A stretch of DNA of 44,874 nucleotides from Comamonadaceae bacterium. GTDB lineage: Bacteria > Pseudomonadota > Gammaproteobacteria > Burkholderiales > Burkholderiaceae_C. The DNA is taken from assembly GCA_947476465.1 (NCBI GenBank), contig CANJQN010000033.1, positions 1 through 44,874 of the forward strand. The letters run 5' to 3'. The notes beneath the pieces are model-generated. The model had not been told where the DNA came from. It did not search any database and was given only the letters and a program-made list of their open reading frames with translations. Shown here piece by piece: positions 8,124 through 16,066 of this stretch. Within the stretch, counting starts at the first letter, position 1. Each line of letters begins with the position of its first letter. A program made the position numbers and the translations under genes.

Positions 8124-9593
8124 TCAGGCGTGGATCAGACGATCCAGCACGCCGGCCTCGAAGTGCTGTTCGATGAAGTCAGCCAGCCCGTCGAAGACCG
8201 TGTCCAGTGTGGGCGACGCCACGCCGAACAGCGCCCGCAGCACGCCCGCGTCCTCGAACAGTCCGTGCAGGTAGACGCCCAGCACATTGCCTTGGGCGTT
8301 CTGCCAGGCCAGGCCCGGCAGCGGCTCTTGCGCGCCGTTGCCGGCCGCCGCCATGGCCGGGTGCTGCACCGTCCGGCCATGATGGATCTCATAGCCGCTC
8401 ACGGCCAGCCCCGACAACGCCGACCAGGGACCGGCCACGGCACCGAGGCGCGCCTGGCTCGGCCGCACGGTCTTGACCCGCTCAAACTGGGACACCAGCG
8501 GCAGCAGACCCAGGCCCGGCGCATTGCCGTCAATCCCATGGGGGTCGAGCAGCGCCTCGCCCAACATCTGCAGGCCGCCGCACACGCCCAGCACAGCCCC
8601 GCCGCGCGCCGCATGGTCGGCCACGGTACGGTCCAGGCCCTGGGCACGCAGCCAGGCCAGGTCGGCGCTGGTGTGCTTGGAGCCGGGCAACACCAGCCAG
8701 TCGGCGCCGGCGCAGTCGGCCGGGCTGCGGGCCCAGACCAGGCGCACGCCGGGCAGGTTCTTGAGCGGCTGGAACTCGTCGAGGTTGCTGATGCGCGGGT
8801 AGGCGATCACAGCGATGGTGCAACGCAGCGCGCCGCTGGCGCGGCTGCGGTCGTCGAACACGCCGTCTTCGTCGGGCAGACCGTGCCGCCACCACATCGG
8901 CAGCGTGGCCACGGTGGGCACGCCGGTGAGCTCTTGCAACATCCGGGGGCCCGGCGCCAGCAAGGCGGCGTCGCCGCGAAAGCGATTGAGCACAAAGCCC
9001 TGGATCAGGGCCTGTTCCTCGGGCGGCAGCAGTGCCCAGGTGCCATACAAATGGGCGAAGGCGCCGCCGCGGTCGATGTCGGTGACCAGCAGGCACTGCG
9101 CCCGCGCATGCCGGGCCACCCGCATGTTGACGATGTCGCTGGCGTGCAGGTTGATCTCGGCCGGCGAGCCGGCGCCCTCGATCACGATCACATCATGGCG
9201 GGCGCGCAGGTCGTCGAAAGCGGCCGCGATGGCGGGCCAGACGGCCTCGCTGCGGCCGTGCCAGGGCATGGCGCCCAGGGCCTCATTCACCTGCCCCATC
9301 AGCACCACCTGGCTGCGGGTGTCGGTCTCGGGCTTGAGCAACAGCGGGTTCATGGCCACCTCCGGCTGCACCCGCGCGGCCAGGGCCTGGAAGTATTGGG
9401 CGCTGCCGATCTCTCCAAAGCCGCCTTGCGGCCCCGGCACCACCCGCGCGTTGTTGCTCATGTTCTGCGCCTTGAAGGGCGCAACCTTGAGACCCTGCCT
9501 GGCGTAGTGCCGGCACAGGGCGGTTGTCAGCCAGCTCTTGCCCGCGCCGCTGGTGGTGCCCAGCACCATGACGCAGCGAGCAAAGCCAGTCAC
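8124..9593 (-). CDS. cobQ: Cobyric acid synthase (adenosylcobyrinate a,c-diamide amidase)
   Basis: A 489-residue CobQ/CbiP enzyme that uses glutamine and ATP to amidate four side chains of adenosylcobyrinic acid a,c-diamide in cobalamin synthesis. The N-terminal dethiobiotin-synthetase-like domain carries the P-loop GTTSGAGKS (12-20), KAQNMSNNAR and LLVTDIDRGGAFAHLYGT (168-185). The C-terminal triad glutaminase domain has its nucleophile in LGVCGGLQML (Cys338) and its histidine in GVYLHGLF (His443). It stands alone here: no other corrin gene is recognisable on either side. The ATG giving MTGFARCVMVLGTTSG is the natural family start. Confidence 0.96.
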   Translation of the reverse strand: MTGFARCVMVLGTTSGAGKSWLTTALCRHYARQGLKVAPFKAQNMSNNARVVPGPQGGFGEIGSAQYFQALAARVQPEVAMNPLLLKPETDTRSQVVLMGQVNEALGAMPWHGRSEAVWPAIAAAFDDLRARHDVIVIEGAGSPAEINLHASDIVNMRVARHARAQCLLVTDIDRGGAFAHLYGTWALLPPEEQALIQGFVLNRFRGDAALLAPGPRMLQELTGVPTVATLPMWWRHGLPDEDGVFDDRSRASGALRCTIAVIAYPRISNLDEFQPLKNLPGVRLVWARSPADCAGADWLVLPGSKHTSADLAWLRAQGLDRTVADHAARGGAVLGVCGGLQMLGEALLDPHGIDGNAPGLGLLPLVSQFERVKTVRPSQARLGAVAGPWSALSGLAVSGYEIHHGRTVQHPAMAAAGNGAQEPLPGLAWQNAQGNVLGVYLHGLFEDAGVLRALFGVASPTLDTVFDGLADFIEQHFEAGVLDRLIHA

Positions 9594-9606
9594 CGGCGCC
9601 CGCAGT

Positions 9607-9687
9607 TCACAGCGGCTGCGTCGGCACGAACCGCCGCTGGCCGATCTGGCGGTTGGGGATTTTCAACTTCAGCAGGGTACGCAACAC
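9607..9687 (-). CDS. Possible 26-residue leader ORF upstream of cobQ
   Basis: A GTG-started frame of 26 codons encodes a basic peptide beginning LRTLLKLKIPNRQIGQ and ending FVPTQPL. A clear Shine-Dalgarno, GGAG, lies 6 bases before the GTG, which is more than chance frames usually have. Its stop is 13 bp before the cobQ ATG, so it could be a coupled leader or a small protein. I do not recognise the peptide; it could also be chance. Confidence 0.3.
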   Translation of the reverse strand: MLRTLLKLKIPNRQIGQRRFVPTQPL

Positions 9688-9789
9688 TGATCTCTCCAGG
9701 GGGCCTTACCGCCTTGCTGCGGTGCAGCAGATTGTAGTGGGCGGCCTGATCGTTACATACTGCAATCCCATGAATGACGGGCAAGCGAC

Positions 9790-10908
9790 ATGCTGATCGG
9801 CATCCCAAAGGAAATCAAGGACCATGAGTACCGCGTCGGGCTGACGCCCTCATCGGTGCGTGAATTGACACGCGCCGGCCACACGGCGGTGGTCGAGCGC
9901 GATGCCGGCGCGGGGATCGGCGCCGACGACGCCGAGTACGAACGAGCCGGCGCGACCATCGTCGCCGAGGGTTCAGAGGTGTTCGCGCGCGCCGAGATGA
10001 TCATCAAGGTCAAGGAGCCCCAGGCCGACGAACGGGCGCGGCTCAGACCCGGCCAGGTGCTGTTCACGTACCTTCACTTGGCGGCCGACCCCCCGCAGTG
10101 CAAGGAGCTGGTGGCCAGCGGCGCCGTGTGCATCGCCTACGAGACCGTGACCCAAGCCGGCGGCGGGCTGCCGCTGCTGGCGCCGATGTCGGAGGTGGCC
10201 GGTCGCCTGTCGGTGCAGGCTGCGGCCTACTGCCTGGAGCGCTCGCACGGCGGCCGCGGCATGCTGCTGGGCGGCGTGCCGGGCGTGGCGGCGGCCAAGG
10301 TGGTGATCCTGGGCGCCGGCGTCGTCGGCAGCCACGCGGCGCAGATGGCGGTGGGCACCGGCGCGCAGGTGGTGGTGATCGACCGCAATGTCGATGCGCT
10401 GCGCCGGATCGACCGGCTGCTGGGCGCGCGCGTCGTCACCGAGTTCTCGAACGCCGACAACGTCGAGCGCGAGGTGCTGTCGGCCGATGTCGTGATCGGC
10501 TGCGTGCTGGTGCCCGGCGCCGCGGCGCCCAAGCTGGTGTCGCGCGCGCTGGTGTCGCAAATGAAAAAGGGCGCCGTGATCGTCGACGTGGCGATCGACC
10601 AGGGCGGCTGCTTCGAGACCTCGCACGCCACCACCCATTCAGCGCCCACCTATGTCGTTGACGGGGTGGTGCACTACTGCGTCGCCAACATGCCCGGCGG
10701 CGTGCCGCGCACATCGACCTACGCGCTCAACCACGCCACCCTGCCCTTCGTGCTGGCCCTGGCCGACAAGGGCTGGCGGCAGGCCCTTCGGGACGACCCG
10801 CATCTGCTCAATGGCCTGAACATCGCGCACGGCCAAGTGACCTGCCGCGAGGTGGCGGCCGCCCTGGGCTACACCTATACCGCGCCGCTGGGCCTGCTAG
10901 CCCCCTGA
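9790..10908 (+). CDS. ald: Alanine dehydrogenase
   Basis: A 372-residue NAD-dependent L-alanine dehydrogenase, interconverting alanine and pyruvate plus ammonia. Pyruvate-binding and catalytic residues known from the family are all in register: Arg15, Lys75 (KVKEPQ), His96 (YLHLA) and Asp270 (VDVAIDQGG). The NAD-binding Rossmann motif is VILGAGVVG (172-180). N-terminus MLIGIPKEIKDHEYRVGLTP is the classic family start. It is transcribed divergently from cobQ with a roughly 195-bp gap, and no operon partner follows. Confidence 0.97.
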   Translation: MLIGIPKEIKDHEYRVGLTPSSVRELTRAGHTAVVERDAGAGIGADDAEYERAGATIVAEGSEVFARAEMIIKVKEPQADERARLRPGQVLFTYLHLAADPPQCKELVASGAVCIAYETVTQAGGGLPLLAPMSEVAGRLSVQAAAYCLERSHGGRGMLLGGVPGVAAAKVVILGAGVVGSHAAQMAVGTGAQVVVIDRNVDALRRIDRLLGARVVTEFSNADNVEREVLSADVVIGCVLVPGAAAPKLVSRALVSQMKKGAVIVDVAIDQGGCFETSHATTHSAPTYVVDGVVHYCVANMPGGVPRTSTYALNHATLPFVLALADKGWRQALRDDPHLLNGLNIAHGQVTCREVAAALGYTYTAPLGLLAP

Positions 10909-10939
10909 GGTGAGAGCCCCGCGCAAGCGGCCCCTCAGG
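10904..10939. terminator. Bidirectional hairpin between convergent genes
   Basis: CCTGAGG (10904-10910) pairs with CCTCAGG (10933-10939), and inside it CCGC-GCAA-GCGG forms a second stem. It spans the ends of the convergent ald and MFS genes. There is no U-tract, so it may act as an mRNA 3' stem rather than a strong intrinsic terminator. Confidence 0.45.
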
Positions 10940-12110
10940 TCAGGTGCTTGCCTCGACGTTCGGTATAGAAGCTGCCCCACGCCATTACACCGGCGGCCAG
11001 CCAGAACACCGGCATCAGACCGGCGGCAGCGCCCAAGGCGCCCACCAGCAGGGGCAGCGACGCCTGGCTGGCGCTGACGGCCGAAGAGCGCAGGCCCACG
11101 GCCTCACCGGTTCGCCCAGGCGGCGATGTCCTGTGCACCAGGCTCATGCCCATGGGCTGACCGCAGCCAAGCACCATGCCCAGCACAAAGGCCAGCGGCA
11201 TCAAGGTCGCAAGGCTGCCGAGGAACGGGAACACCAGGTAGCACAAAGCCGCAGCGCCCATCGCCACGCCCATCACGCGCCATTCGTCAAAGCTGCGCGC
11301 CAGGCGCGCAACAGCCATGCGCACAGCGAAGCTGCCGGCAGCGAAGGCGCCCACCACCATGCCGATGGCTGTGGCCGACAGGCCGCTGCGCGCGCCGTGC
11401 AAGGGCAGCAGGAAGTTGAACAGGTCCCAGCCCATGGACATCAGGGTGCCGACGATCAACGCCGCGCGCAAAGGGGGGTGGCGCAGCATGGCAACCGCGC
11501 CGCCGCGGCTATCGTGGGCATCGCGGCCATCGCTGGTTTCGCGCGGCGCGGCCGGCGACCCGCCGCGTTGCGGAGCCCGGCGCAGCAACGCCAGGGCCGC
11601 CAGCGCGAAGACCACCATCACGGCAAAGGCTATGCGATGGTTGACATGGTCGATGATCAGGCCCGCCAGCAAGGGGGCAACCAGGCCACTGATGGAGAAC
11701 GCTACCGCCATCGCGCCGAAGGCCTGGGCACGGTCCTCAGTGCTGGTGGCATGGCCGATGGCGTTGTTCACCCCCACATGGACCAGCGTGAAGCCCGAAC
11801 CCATGAACACGCTGGCCAGGCCAAGCACGGGAAGGATGGGAAGCAGCGCCGCCAAGGCACAGCCCACACCGGTCAGGCAGATGCCCAGCAGCGTCGGGCC
11901 CTCGTAGCCTCTGCGGTCGGCCCATCGCCCGACCGGCACGGCGACGAACACCGGCACCACCATCAGCAAGCTCATGAGAATGCCCACGACCAGCGGCGAA
12001 GCTTGCAGATCAATCGCCTTGAGCGTCAGGGTCAGCCGGGCGCCGTTGAACCCGGCGTGCGTCAGCGCCAAGATCGCGATCAGCCGCAGCGGCAACGAGG
12101 AATGGATCAC
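10935..12110 (-). CDS. MFS transporter
   Basis: A 391-residue polytopic inner-membrane protein with about 12 hydrophobic segments. The MFS loop 2-3 signature appears as VGRWADRRGYEG (about 61-72), and a cytoplasmic linker rich in Arg, Ser and Asp (near 200) separates the two halves. It would move a small solute or drug using the proton gradient. It is the last gene of a minus-strand unit (SDR, DUF2889, MFS), 18 bp after the DUF2889 gene, so uptake or export of the compound handled by those enzymes is likely; direction cannot be told. Confidence 0.88.
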   Translation of the reverse strand: MIHSSLPLRLIAILALTHAGFNGARLTLTLKAIDLQASPLVVGILMSLLMVVPVFVAVPVGRWADRRGYEGPTLLGICLTGVGCALAALLPILPVLGLASVFMGSGFTLVHVGVNNAIGHATSTEDRAQAFGAMAVAFSISGLVAPLLAGLIIDHVNHRIAFAVMVVFALAALALLRRAPQRGGSPAAPRETSDGRDAHDSRGGAVAMLRHPPLRAALIVGTLMSMGWDLFNFLLPLHGARSGLSATAIGMVVGAFAAGSFAVRMAVARLARSFDEWRVMGVAMGAAALCYLVFPFLGSLATLMPLAFVLGMVLGCGQPMGMSLVHRTSPPGRTGEAVGLRSSAVSASQASLPLLVGALGAAAGLMPVFWLAAGVMAWGSFYTERRGKHLT

Positions 12111-12128
12111 GCGTCGGACCGTGACGTG

Positions 12129-12710
12129 TCAGGACTTCGAGCCACGCGCACCCCAACGCACGATGGCGGCCTGACCGCCACGACGCAGACCGTAGCAGGT
12201 GTCCAGCAGCGGCGGCACCGGCGCGTTCTCGGACACCGGCTGGCCGAGCGCGCTGCGGCGCTTGAACAGCAGCGGCCGCATCATCTGCAAGGCCGTGGTG
12301 GCCACCGGCCCGATCAGGTCGGTGATGTGGGTGCAGCCCAGCGCGCCTCGGTACATCTTCTTGACGGCCTGGTTGAAGCCGCCCTCGATGCGCATGCCCA
12401 CGAGTTGCGCATAGCTGGCGCTGATGTCCGCGCACTCGGCGTAGGGCGAGGCGTGCGTCAAGGCTTGCACCGCGAGGATGGTGAAGCTGTCGTCCAGGGT
12501 CAGGCGCAAGGACATGCGGTGCAGCGGATCGCCGGCGGCGCGACCAAAACCGCCCAGGCGAGATTCGGAGCTCCAGGTGCGCGTGTCGGTGAGCTGGCCC
12601 TGCACCTCCCACAAGCCGTCCTCACGCTCGTAGCCGGTGCAGCTGATCTGCCGCGTATGCATGGCCTTGCGGGGCACCGCTGCGCCAAATTCGGTGTGTG
12701 GATCGCTCAC
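12129..12710 (-). CDS. DUF2889-family protein
   Basis: About 193 residues from a GTG start whose GTGA overlaps the SDR stop, which fixes the start and shows coupling. The family signature is visible near the N-terminus: PRKAMHTRQISCTGYERE, then DGLWEVQGQLTDTRTW, followed by an HRMSLRLTLD strand and a GCTHITDLIGP block. DUF2889 proteins have no settled function; they recur beside CoA, steroid and aromatic catabolic genes. The conserved His and Cys in GCTHI and Cys in ISCTGY are candidates for catalysis or metal binding. Here it is the only unexplained enzyme-like gene in a set that appears to need a lactone hydrolase. Confidence 0.85.
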   Translation of the reverse strand: MSDPHTEFGAAVPRKAMHTRQISCTGYEREDGLWEVQGQLTDTRTWSSESRLGGFGRAAGDPLHRMSLRLTLDDSFTILAVQALTHASPYAECADISASYAQLVGMRIEGGFNQAVKKMYRGALGCTHITDLIGPVATTALQMMRPLLFKRRSALGQPVSENAPVPPLLDTCYGLRRGGQAAIVRWGARGSKS

Positions 12711-13513
12711 TGGATCACCCGCTTTTGTTGCACTGTCCCCAGCTTGGCGGGCGGCGCGCCGAACGCCAGCCAGCCACCATCGACCGCAAGCGTCACGCCG
12801 GTGATGAAGCTGGCGCGCGGCGATGCAAGGAAGGCGATGGCCTCGGCGATCTCGTCCGGACGGGCGCAGCGGCCCATGGGCGTGCGCGCCTGGATGTCGG
12901 CCAGGTTCAGCGCGCCCTTGGCCACCAGGTCCTTGACCAGATCGGTCATCACATAGCCGGGCGCCACCGCGTTGACGCGGATGCCATCGCGCGCCCATTC
13001 GCTGGCCATGGCCTCGGTCATGGAGGCGATGCCGGCCTTGGCCGCGCCGTAGGCATTGCGTCCCGGGTGACCGCCCAGTCCGGCGATCGAGCTGATGTTG
13101 ACGATGGCGCCCGCCTGCTGGCGCACGAACACGCGCGCGGCCTCGCGGCTGGCCAGGAACGTGCCGCGCAGATGCACCGACAGGATGCGGTCGAAGGCTT
13201 CGACCGTCTGCTCCAGCGTCATCACGGGTTGCTCGCCAATGCCCGCATTGTTCACGAGTACGTCGATGCGGCCGAAGCGGCGGTCGACCTCCTCCATCAA
13301 GGCCTTCACCTGCGCCTCCTGCGTGATGTCGCAGGCCAGGCCGAGATGGCCCGCGCCGAGTTCGGCGGCGCGCTGCTGCGCCAACTCACCCCGCAGGTCG
13401 GCCACCACGACATGGCCGTGGTCGCGCGCCAGGCGCTGGGCGGTGGCCCAGCCGATGCCGTCGGCCGCGCCGGTGACGATGACGACCTGGTCGCGGGCTT
13501 CGACGGGATGCAT
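12707..13513 (-). CDS. Short-chain dehydrogenase/reductase
   Basis: A 268-residue classical SDR. The cofactor motif TGAADGIG is at 14-21, NNAG at 88-91, catalytic Ser in NISSIAG (about 141-142), and Tyr155/Lys159 in YGAAK. Asp39 in VVVADL after the second strand favours NAD over NADP. It probably oxidises a secondary alcohol to a ketone, which would supply the Baeyer-Villiger monooxygenase encoded by the divergent unit. It is first in the minus-strand unit SDR, DUF2889, MFS. Confidence 0.93.
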   Translation of the reverse strand: MHPVEARDQVVIVTGAADGIGWATAQRLARDHGHVVVADLRGELAQQRAAELGAGHLGLACDITQEAQVKALMEEVDRRFGRIDVLVNNAGIGEQPVMTLEQTVEAFDRILSVHLRGTFLASREAARVFVRQQAGAIVNISSIAGLGGHPGRNAYGAAKAGIASMTEAMASEWARDGIRVNAVAPGYVMTDLVKDLVAKGALNLADIQARTPMGRCARPDEIAEAIAFLASPRASFITGVTLAVDGGWLAFGAPPAKLGTVQQKRVIQ

Positions 13514-13644
13514 GGTGGATGTGCTTGAGTGCGGGTGTCTGAGCGGCGCGCGGCCACCAGTTCAAAAGATTATGCAAGGCGACGGAGATCAGTCCGGCAG
13601 AGCAACGCCCATCGCGGGTCAATTGCGCGCCGTGGTTTTTCTTC

Positions 13645-13686
13645 TTGTGCTCACCTTGTTGATCGTCTATTGTATGGTCCCACCAT
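13645..13686 (+). promoter_or_regulatory. Promoter with FadR-type operator
   Basis: TTGTGC (13645-13650) and TATTGT (13668-13673) are spaced by 17 bp and fit a sigma-70 promoter for the downstream GntR gene. Directly after the -10 comes ATGGT-CCC-ACCAT (13674-13686), which matches the published FadR-subfamily operator pattern TNGTNNNACNA. Position over the start site predicts repression. It lies between divergent units and could control both. Confidence 0.65.
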
Positions 13687-13750
13687 TCGCTGCCAACTGC
13701 CAAGTGCACAAGCAGCGCCGCGCGCCAGCCTTGTCACGCAGGAGACACGC

Positions 13751-14503
13751 TTGCTTCAATCGTCCACCTCCCGTGGCGCAGCCCGATTCGAAGTCGTGCC
13801 GGCACAGTCGATGCGCACCTTCGAGTCGGTGGTGCAGCAGATCCGCGAGCACATCGCGCGCGGCGATCTCAAGCCCGGCGACAAGCTGCCCCCCGAGCGC
13901 CAGCTCGCCGAGCAGTTGCAGGTGGGCCGCAATGCCGTGCGCGAGGCCCTTCGCAATCTGGAGAACGCGGGCCTGATCGTCACGGAGCGCGGCGCCAAGG
14001 GCGGCGCCTTCATCTGCGAGGGCGACGCCGGACGGATGGTCCAGGCGGTCGACGACATGGTGCAACTGGGCTCGATCTCGGTCGACGACCTGACCGAGCT
14101 GCGCATCCACCTGCTGGACTCGGTGGTGCGGCTGGCCTGCGAGCGTGCCACCGAGGCCGACATCGCAGCCCTTCAGGACCTGGCCGACAAGACCGCCGGC
14201 ACGATCAACGACAGCAACGACGAGGGGCGGCTGCGCTACTCGCTCGAGTTCTATCGGGCGCTCGCCGCCGCCACGGGCAACCGCGCCTTCAGCATGGTGG
14301 TGGAGTCGATCTCGCCGCCAGTGGTGCGCCTGCTTGGCCCCATCGCCTACTCGCCGCAGGAGCTGGCCAGCGCTCGCCAGCGCTTCATGGCCTGCTTTCG
14401 CCAGCGTGACGCGCAAGGCGCCTGCCGTGAAATGAAGGCCCTGCTGACCGGCTTGCGGGACCACGCCAAGCGGCGCGACGCGGCGGCCGGCCGCGCGGCC
14501 TGA
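13751..14503 (+). CDS. GntR-family regulator (FadR subfamily)
   Basis: About 250 residues. The N-terminal winged helix (about 20-90) carries GDLKPGDKLPPERQLAEQLQ and GRNAVREALRNLENAGLI, typical of GntR; the C-terminal all-helical part looks like an FCD ligand-binding domain. The preferred start is TTG at 13751 because AGGAG (13740-13744) lies 6 bases upstream; the next in-frame ATG (13811) has no such site. Longer frames would run through the promoter. It heads the aldehyde dehydrogenase, GMC and monooxygenase genes, which it probably represses together with itself through the TGGTCCCACCA site. Confidence 0.9.
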   Translation: MLQSSTSRGAARFEVVPAQSMRTFESVVQQIREHIARGDLKPGDKLPPERQLAEQLQVGRNAVREALRNLENAGLIVTERGAKGGAFICEGDAGRMVQAVDDMVQLGSISVDDLTELRIHLLDSVVRLACERATEADIAALQDLADKTAGTINDSNDEGRLRYSLEFYRALAAATGNRAFSMVVESISPPVVRLLGPIAYSPQELASARQRFMACFRQRDAQGACREMKALLTGLRDHAKRRDAAAGRAA

Positions 14504-14554
14504 TGCGCCACTGCGCACCGCCACCGATTCACCTTCGCACCACGAAAGACGACC

Positions 14555-16060
14555 ATGGGATCCCTCACTGAACAAGCCCTCAAGCCCGCCTTCCTTGACG
14601 GCAAGCCCAAGCTGATGCTGATCGACGGCAAGCACGTCGCGGCCGAATCGGGAAAGACCTTCCAAACCATCAACCCGACCACCGGCAAGCCACTGGCCGA
14701 TGTGGCCCAGGCCGGCCCGGCCGACATCGACAAGGCAGTGGCCGCCGCGCGCCGCGCCTTCGACGAGGGTCCCTGGCGAAAATTCAGCCCCTTCGACCGC
14801 CAGGCCGTGCTGCTCAAGCTGGCCGACCTGCTGGACAGGCACTTCGACGAACTGGCCATGCTCGACACCATGGACATGGGCGGCCCGATCGCCAGCACCT
14901 CGGCGCGCCGCCGCCGCGGCATTGCGATGCTGCGTTTTTATGCCGGCCTGGCCACTTCGCTGCACGGCCAGACCATCGACAACTCGCAGGCCGGCGACAT
15001 CTTCACGTACACGCTGCGCGAGCCGGTGGGCGTGGTCGCGGCCATCAACCCGTGGAACGGCCCGCTGGGCCTGGCCATCTGGAAGATCGCCCCGGCGCTG
15101 GCTGCCGGCTGCACCATCGTGCTCAAGCCCGCCGAGCAGGCGCCGCTGTCGCCGCTGCGCCTGGGCGAGTTGTGCCTGGAGGCGGGCATCCCGCCGGGCG
15201 TGGTGAACATCGTCGCCGGCTTCGGCGATGCCGGCGCCGCCCTGGCCTCGCACCCTGGCATCGACAAGATCGCCTTCACCGGCTCGACCGAAGTGGGCCA
15301 GCACATCATCCGCGCCTCGGCCGGCACGATGAAGCGGGTGTCGGTAGAGCTGGGCGGCAAGTCGCCCAACATCGTGTTCGCCGATGCCGACCTCGACGAG
15401 GCCGTGCCCGGTGCGGCCATGGCCGTGTTCGCCAACTCCGGCCAGATCTGCAGTGCCGGCACCCGCCTGTTCGTCGAGCGCAAGATCCACGACGAGTTCG
15501 TGGCCCGCGTGGCCGCCTACGCCAAGACGCTGCGCGTGGGCAACCCGATGGATCCCAACACCCAGCTGGGCCCGCTGGTCAGCGGCGAACAGCTCGAGCG
15601 CGTGACGGACTACCTGGCCAAGGGCAAGGCCGACGGCGCGCGGGCCCTGTCCGGCGGCTCGCGCATCACCGAAGGCGAGCTGGCCGCCGGTTACTTCGTC
15701 GCGCCCACCATCTTTGCCGACGTGAACGACAGCATGTCGATCGCGCGCGAGGAGATCTTCGGGCCGGTGATCTCGGCCATGCCCTTCGACACCGTCGACG
15801 AGGTGATCCGCCGCGGCAACGCCACCGAGTACGGCCTGGGCGCCGGCGTCTGGACCCGCGACATGGGCAACGCGCAGCGCGTCTCGCGCGGCCTGCGCAC
15901 CGGCACGGTGTGGGTCAACTGCTACCAGGTCATGGACGCCGCCGTGCCCTTCGGCGGCTACAAGATGAGCGGCTACGGGCGGGAGTCGGGCACCGAGCAC
16001 ATGGACGAATACCTGCAGACCAAGGCGGTGTGGCTCAAGAACCCACCTATCCGGCTCTGA
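14555..16060 (+). CDS. NAD(P)-dependent aldehyde dehydrogenase
   Basis: A 501-residue ALDH. Catalytic Asn168 (INPWNGP), Glu265 (VELGGKSPN) and Cys299 (SGQICSAGTR) are present, plus FTGSTEVG (241-248) and the C-terminal PFGGYKMSGYGRE. It would oxidise an aldehyde to a carboxylic acid. It lies between the regulator gene and the GMC oxidoreductase, 6 bp before the latter, so the pair probably turns a primary alcohol into an acid in two steps. Exact substrate unknown; betaine-aldehyde and other ALDH subfamilies share these motifs. Confidence 0.95.
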   Translation: MGSLTEQALKPAFLDGKPKLMLIDGKHVAAESGKTFQTINPTTGKPLADVAQAGPADIDKAVAAARRAFDEGPWRKFSPFDRQAVLLKLADLLDRHFDELAMLDTMDMGGPIASTSARRRRGIAMLRFYAGLATSLHGQTIDNSQAGDIFTYTLREPVGVVAAINPWNGPLGLAIWKIAPALAAGCTIVLKPAEQAPLSPLRLGELCLEAGIPPGVVNIVAGFGDAGAALASHPGIDKIAFTGSTEVGQHIIRASAGTMKRVSVELGGKSPNIVFADADLDEAVPGAAMAVFANSGQICSAGTRLFVERKIHDEFVARVAAYAKTLRVGNPMDPNTQLGPLVSGEQLERVTDYLAKGKADGARALSGGSRITEGELAAGYFVAPTIFADVNDSMSIAREEIFGPVISAMPFDTVDEVIRRGNATEYGLGAGVWTRDMGNAQRVSRGLRTGTVWVNCYQVMDAAVPFGGYKMSGYGRESGTEHMDEYLQTKAVWLKNPPIRL

Positions 16061-16066
16061 GCATCC

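Noticed and set aside
9594..9789. Cobalamin riboswitch upstream of cobQ
   Set aside because: I looked for the conserved B12-box pattern in both orientations and did not see it. Only a small TGCTGC-GGT-GCAGCA hairpin (9715-9729) is present.
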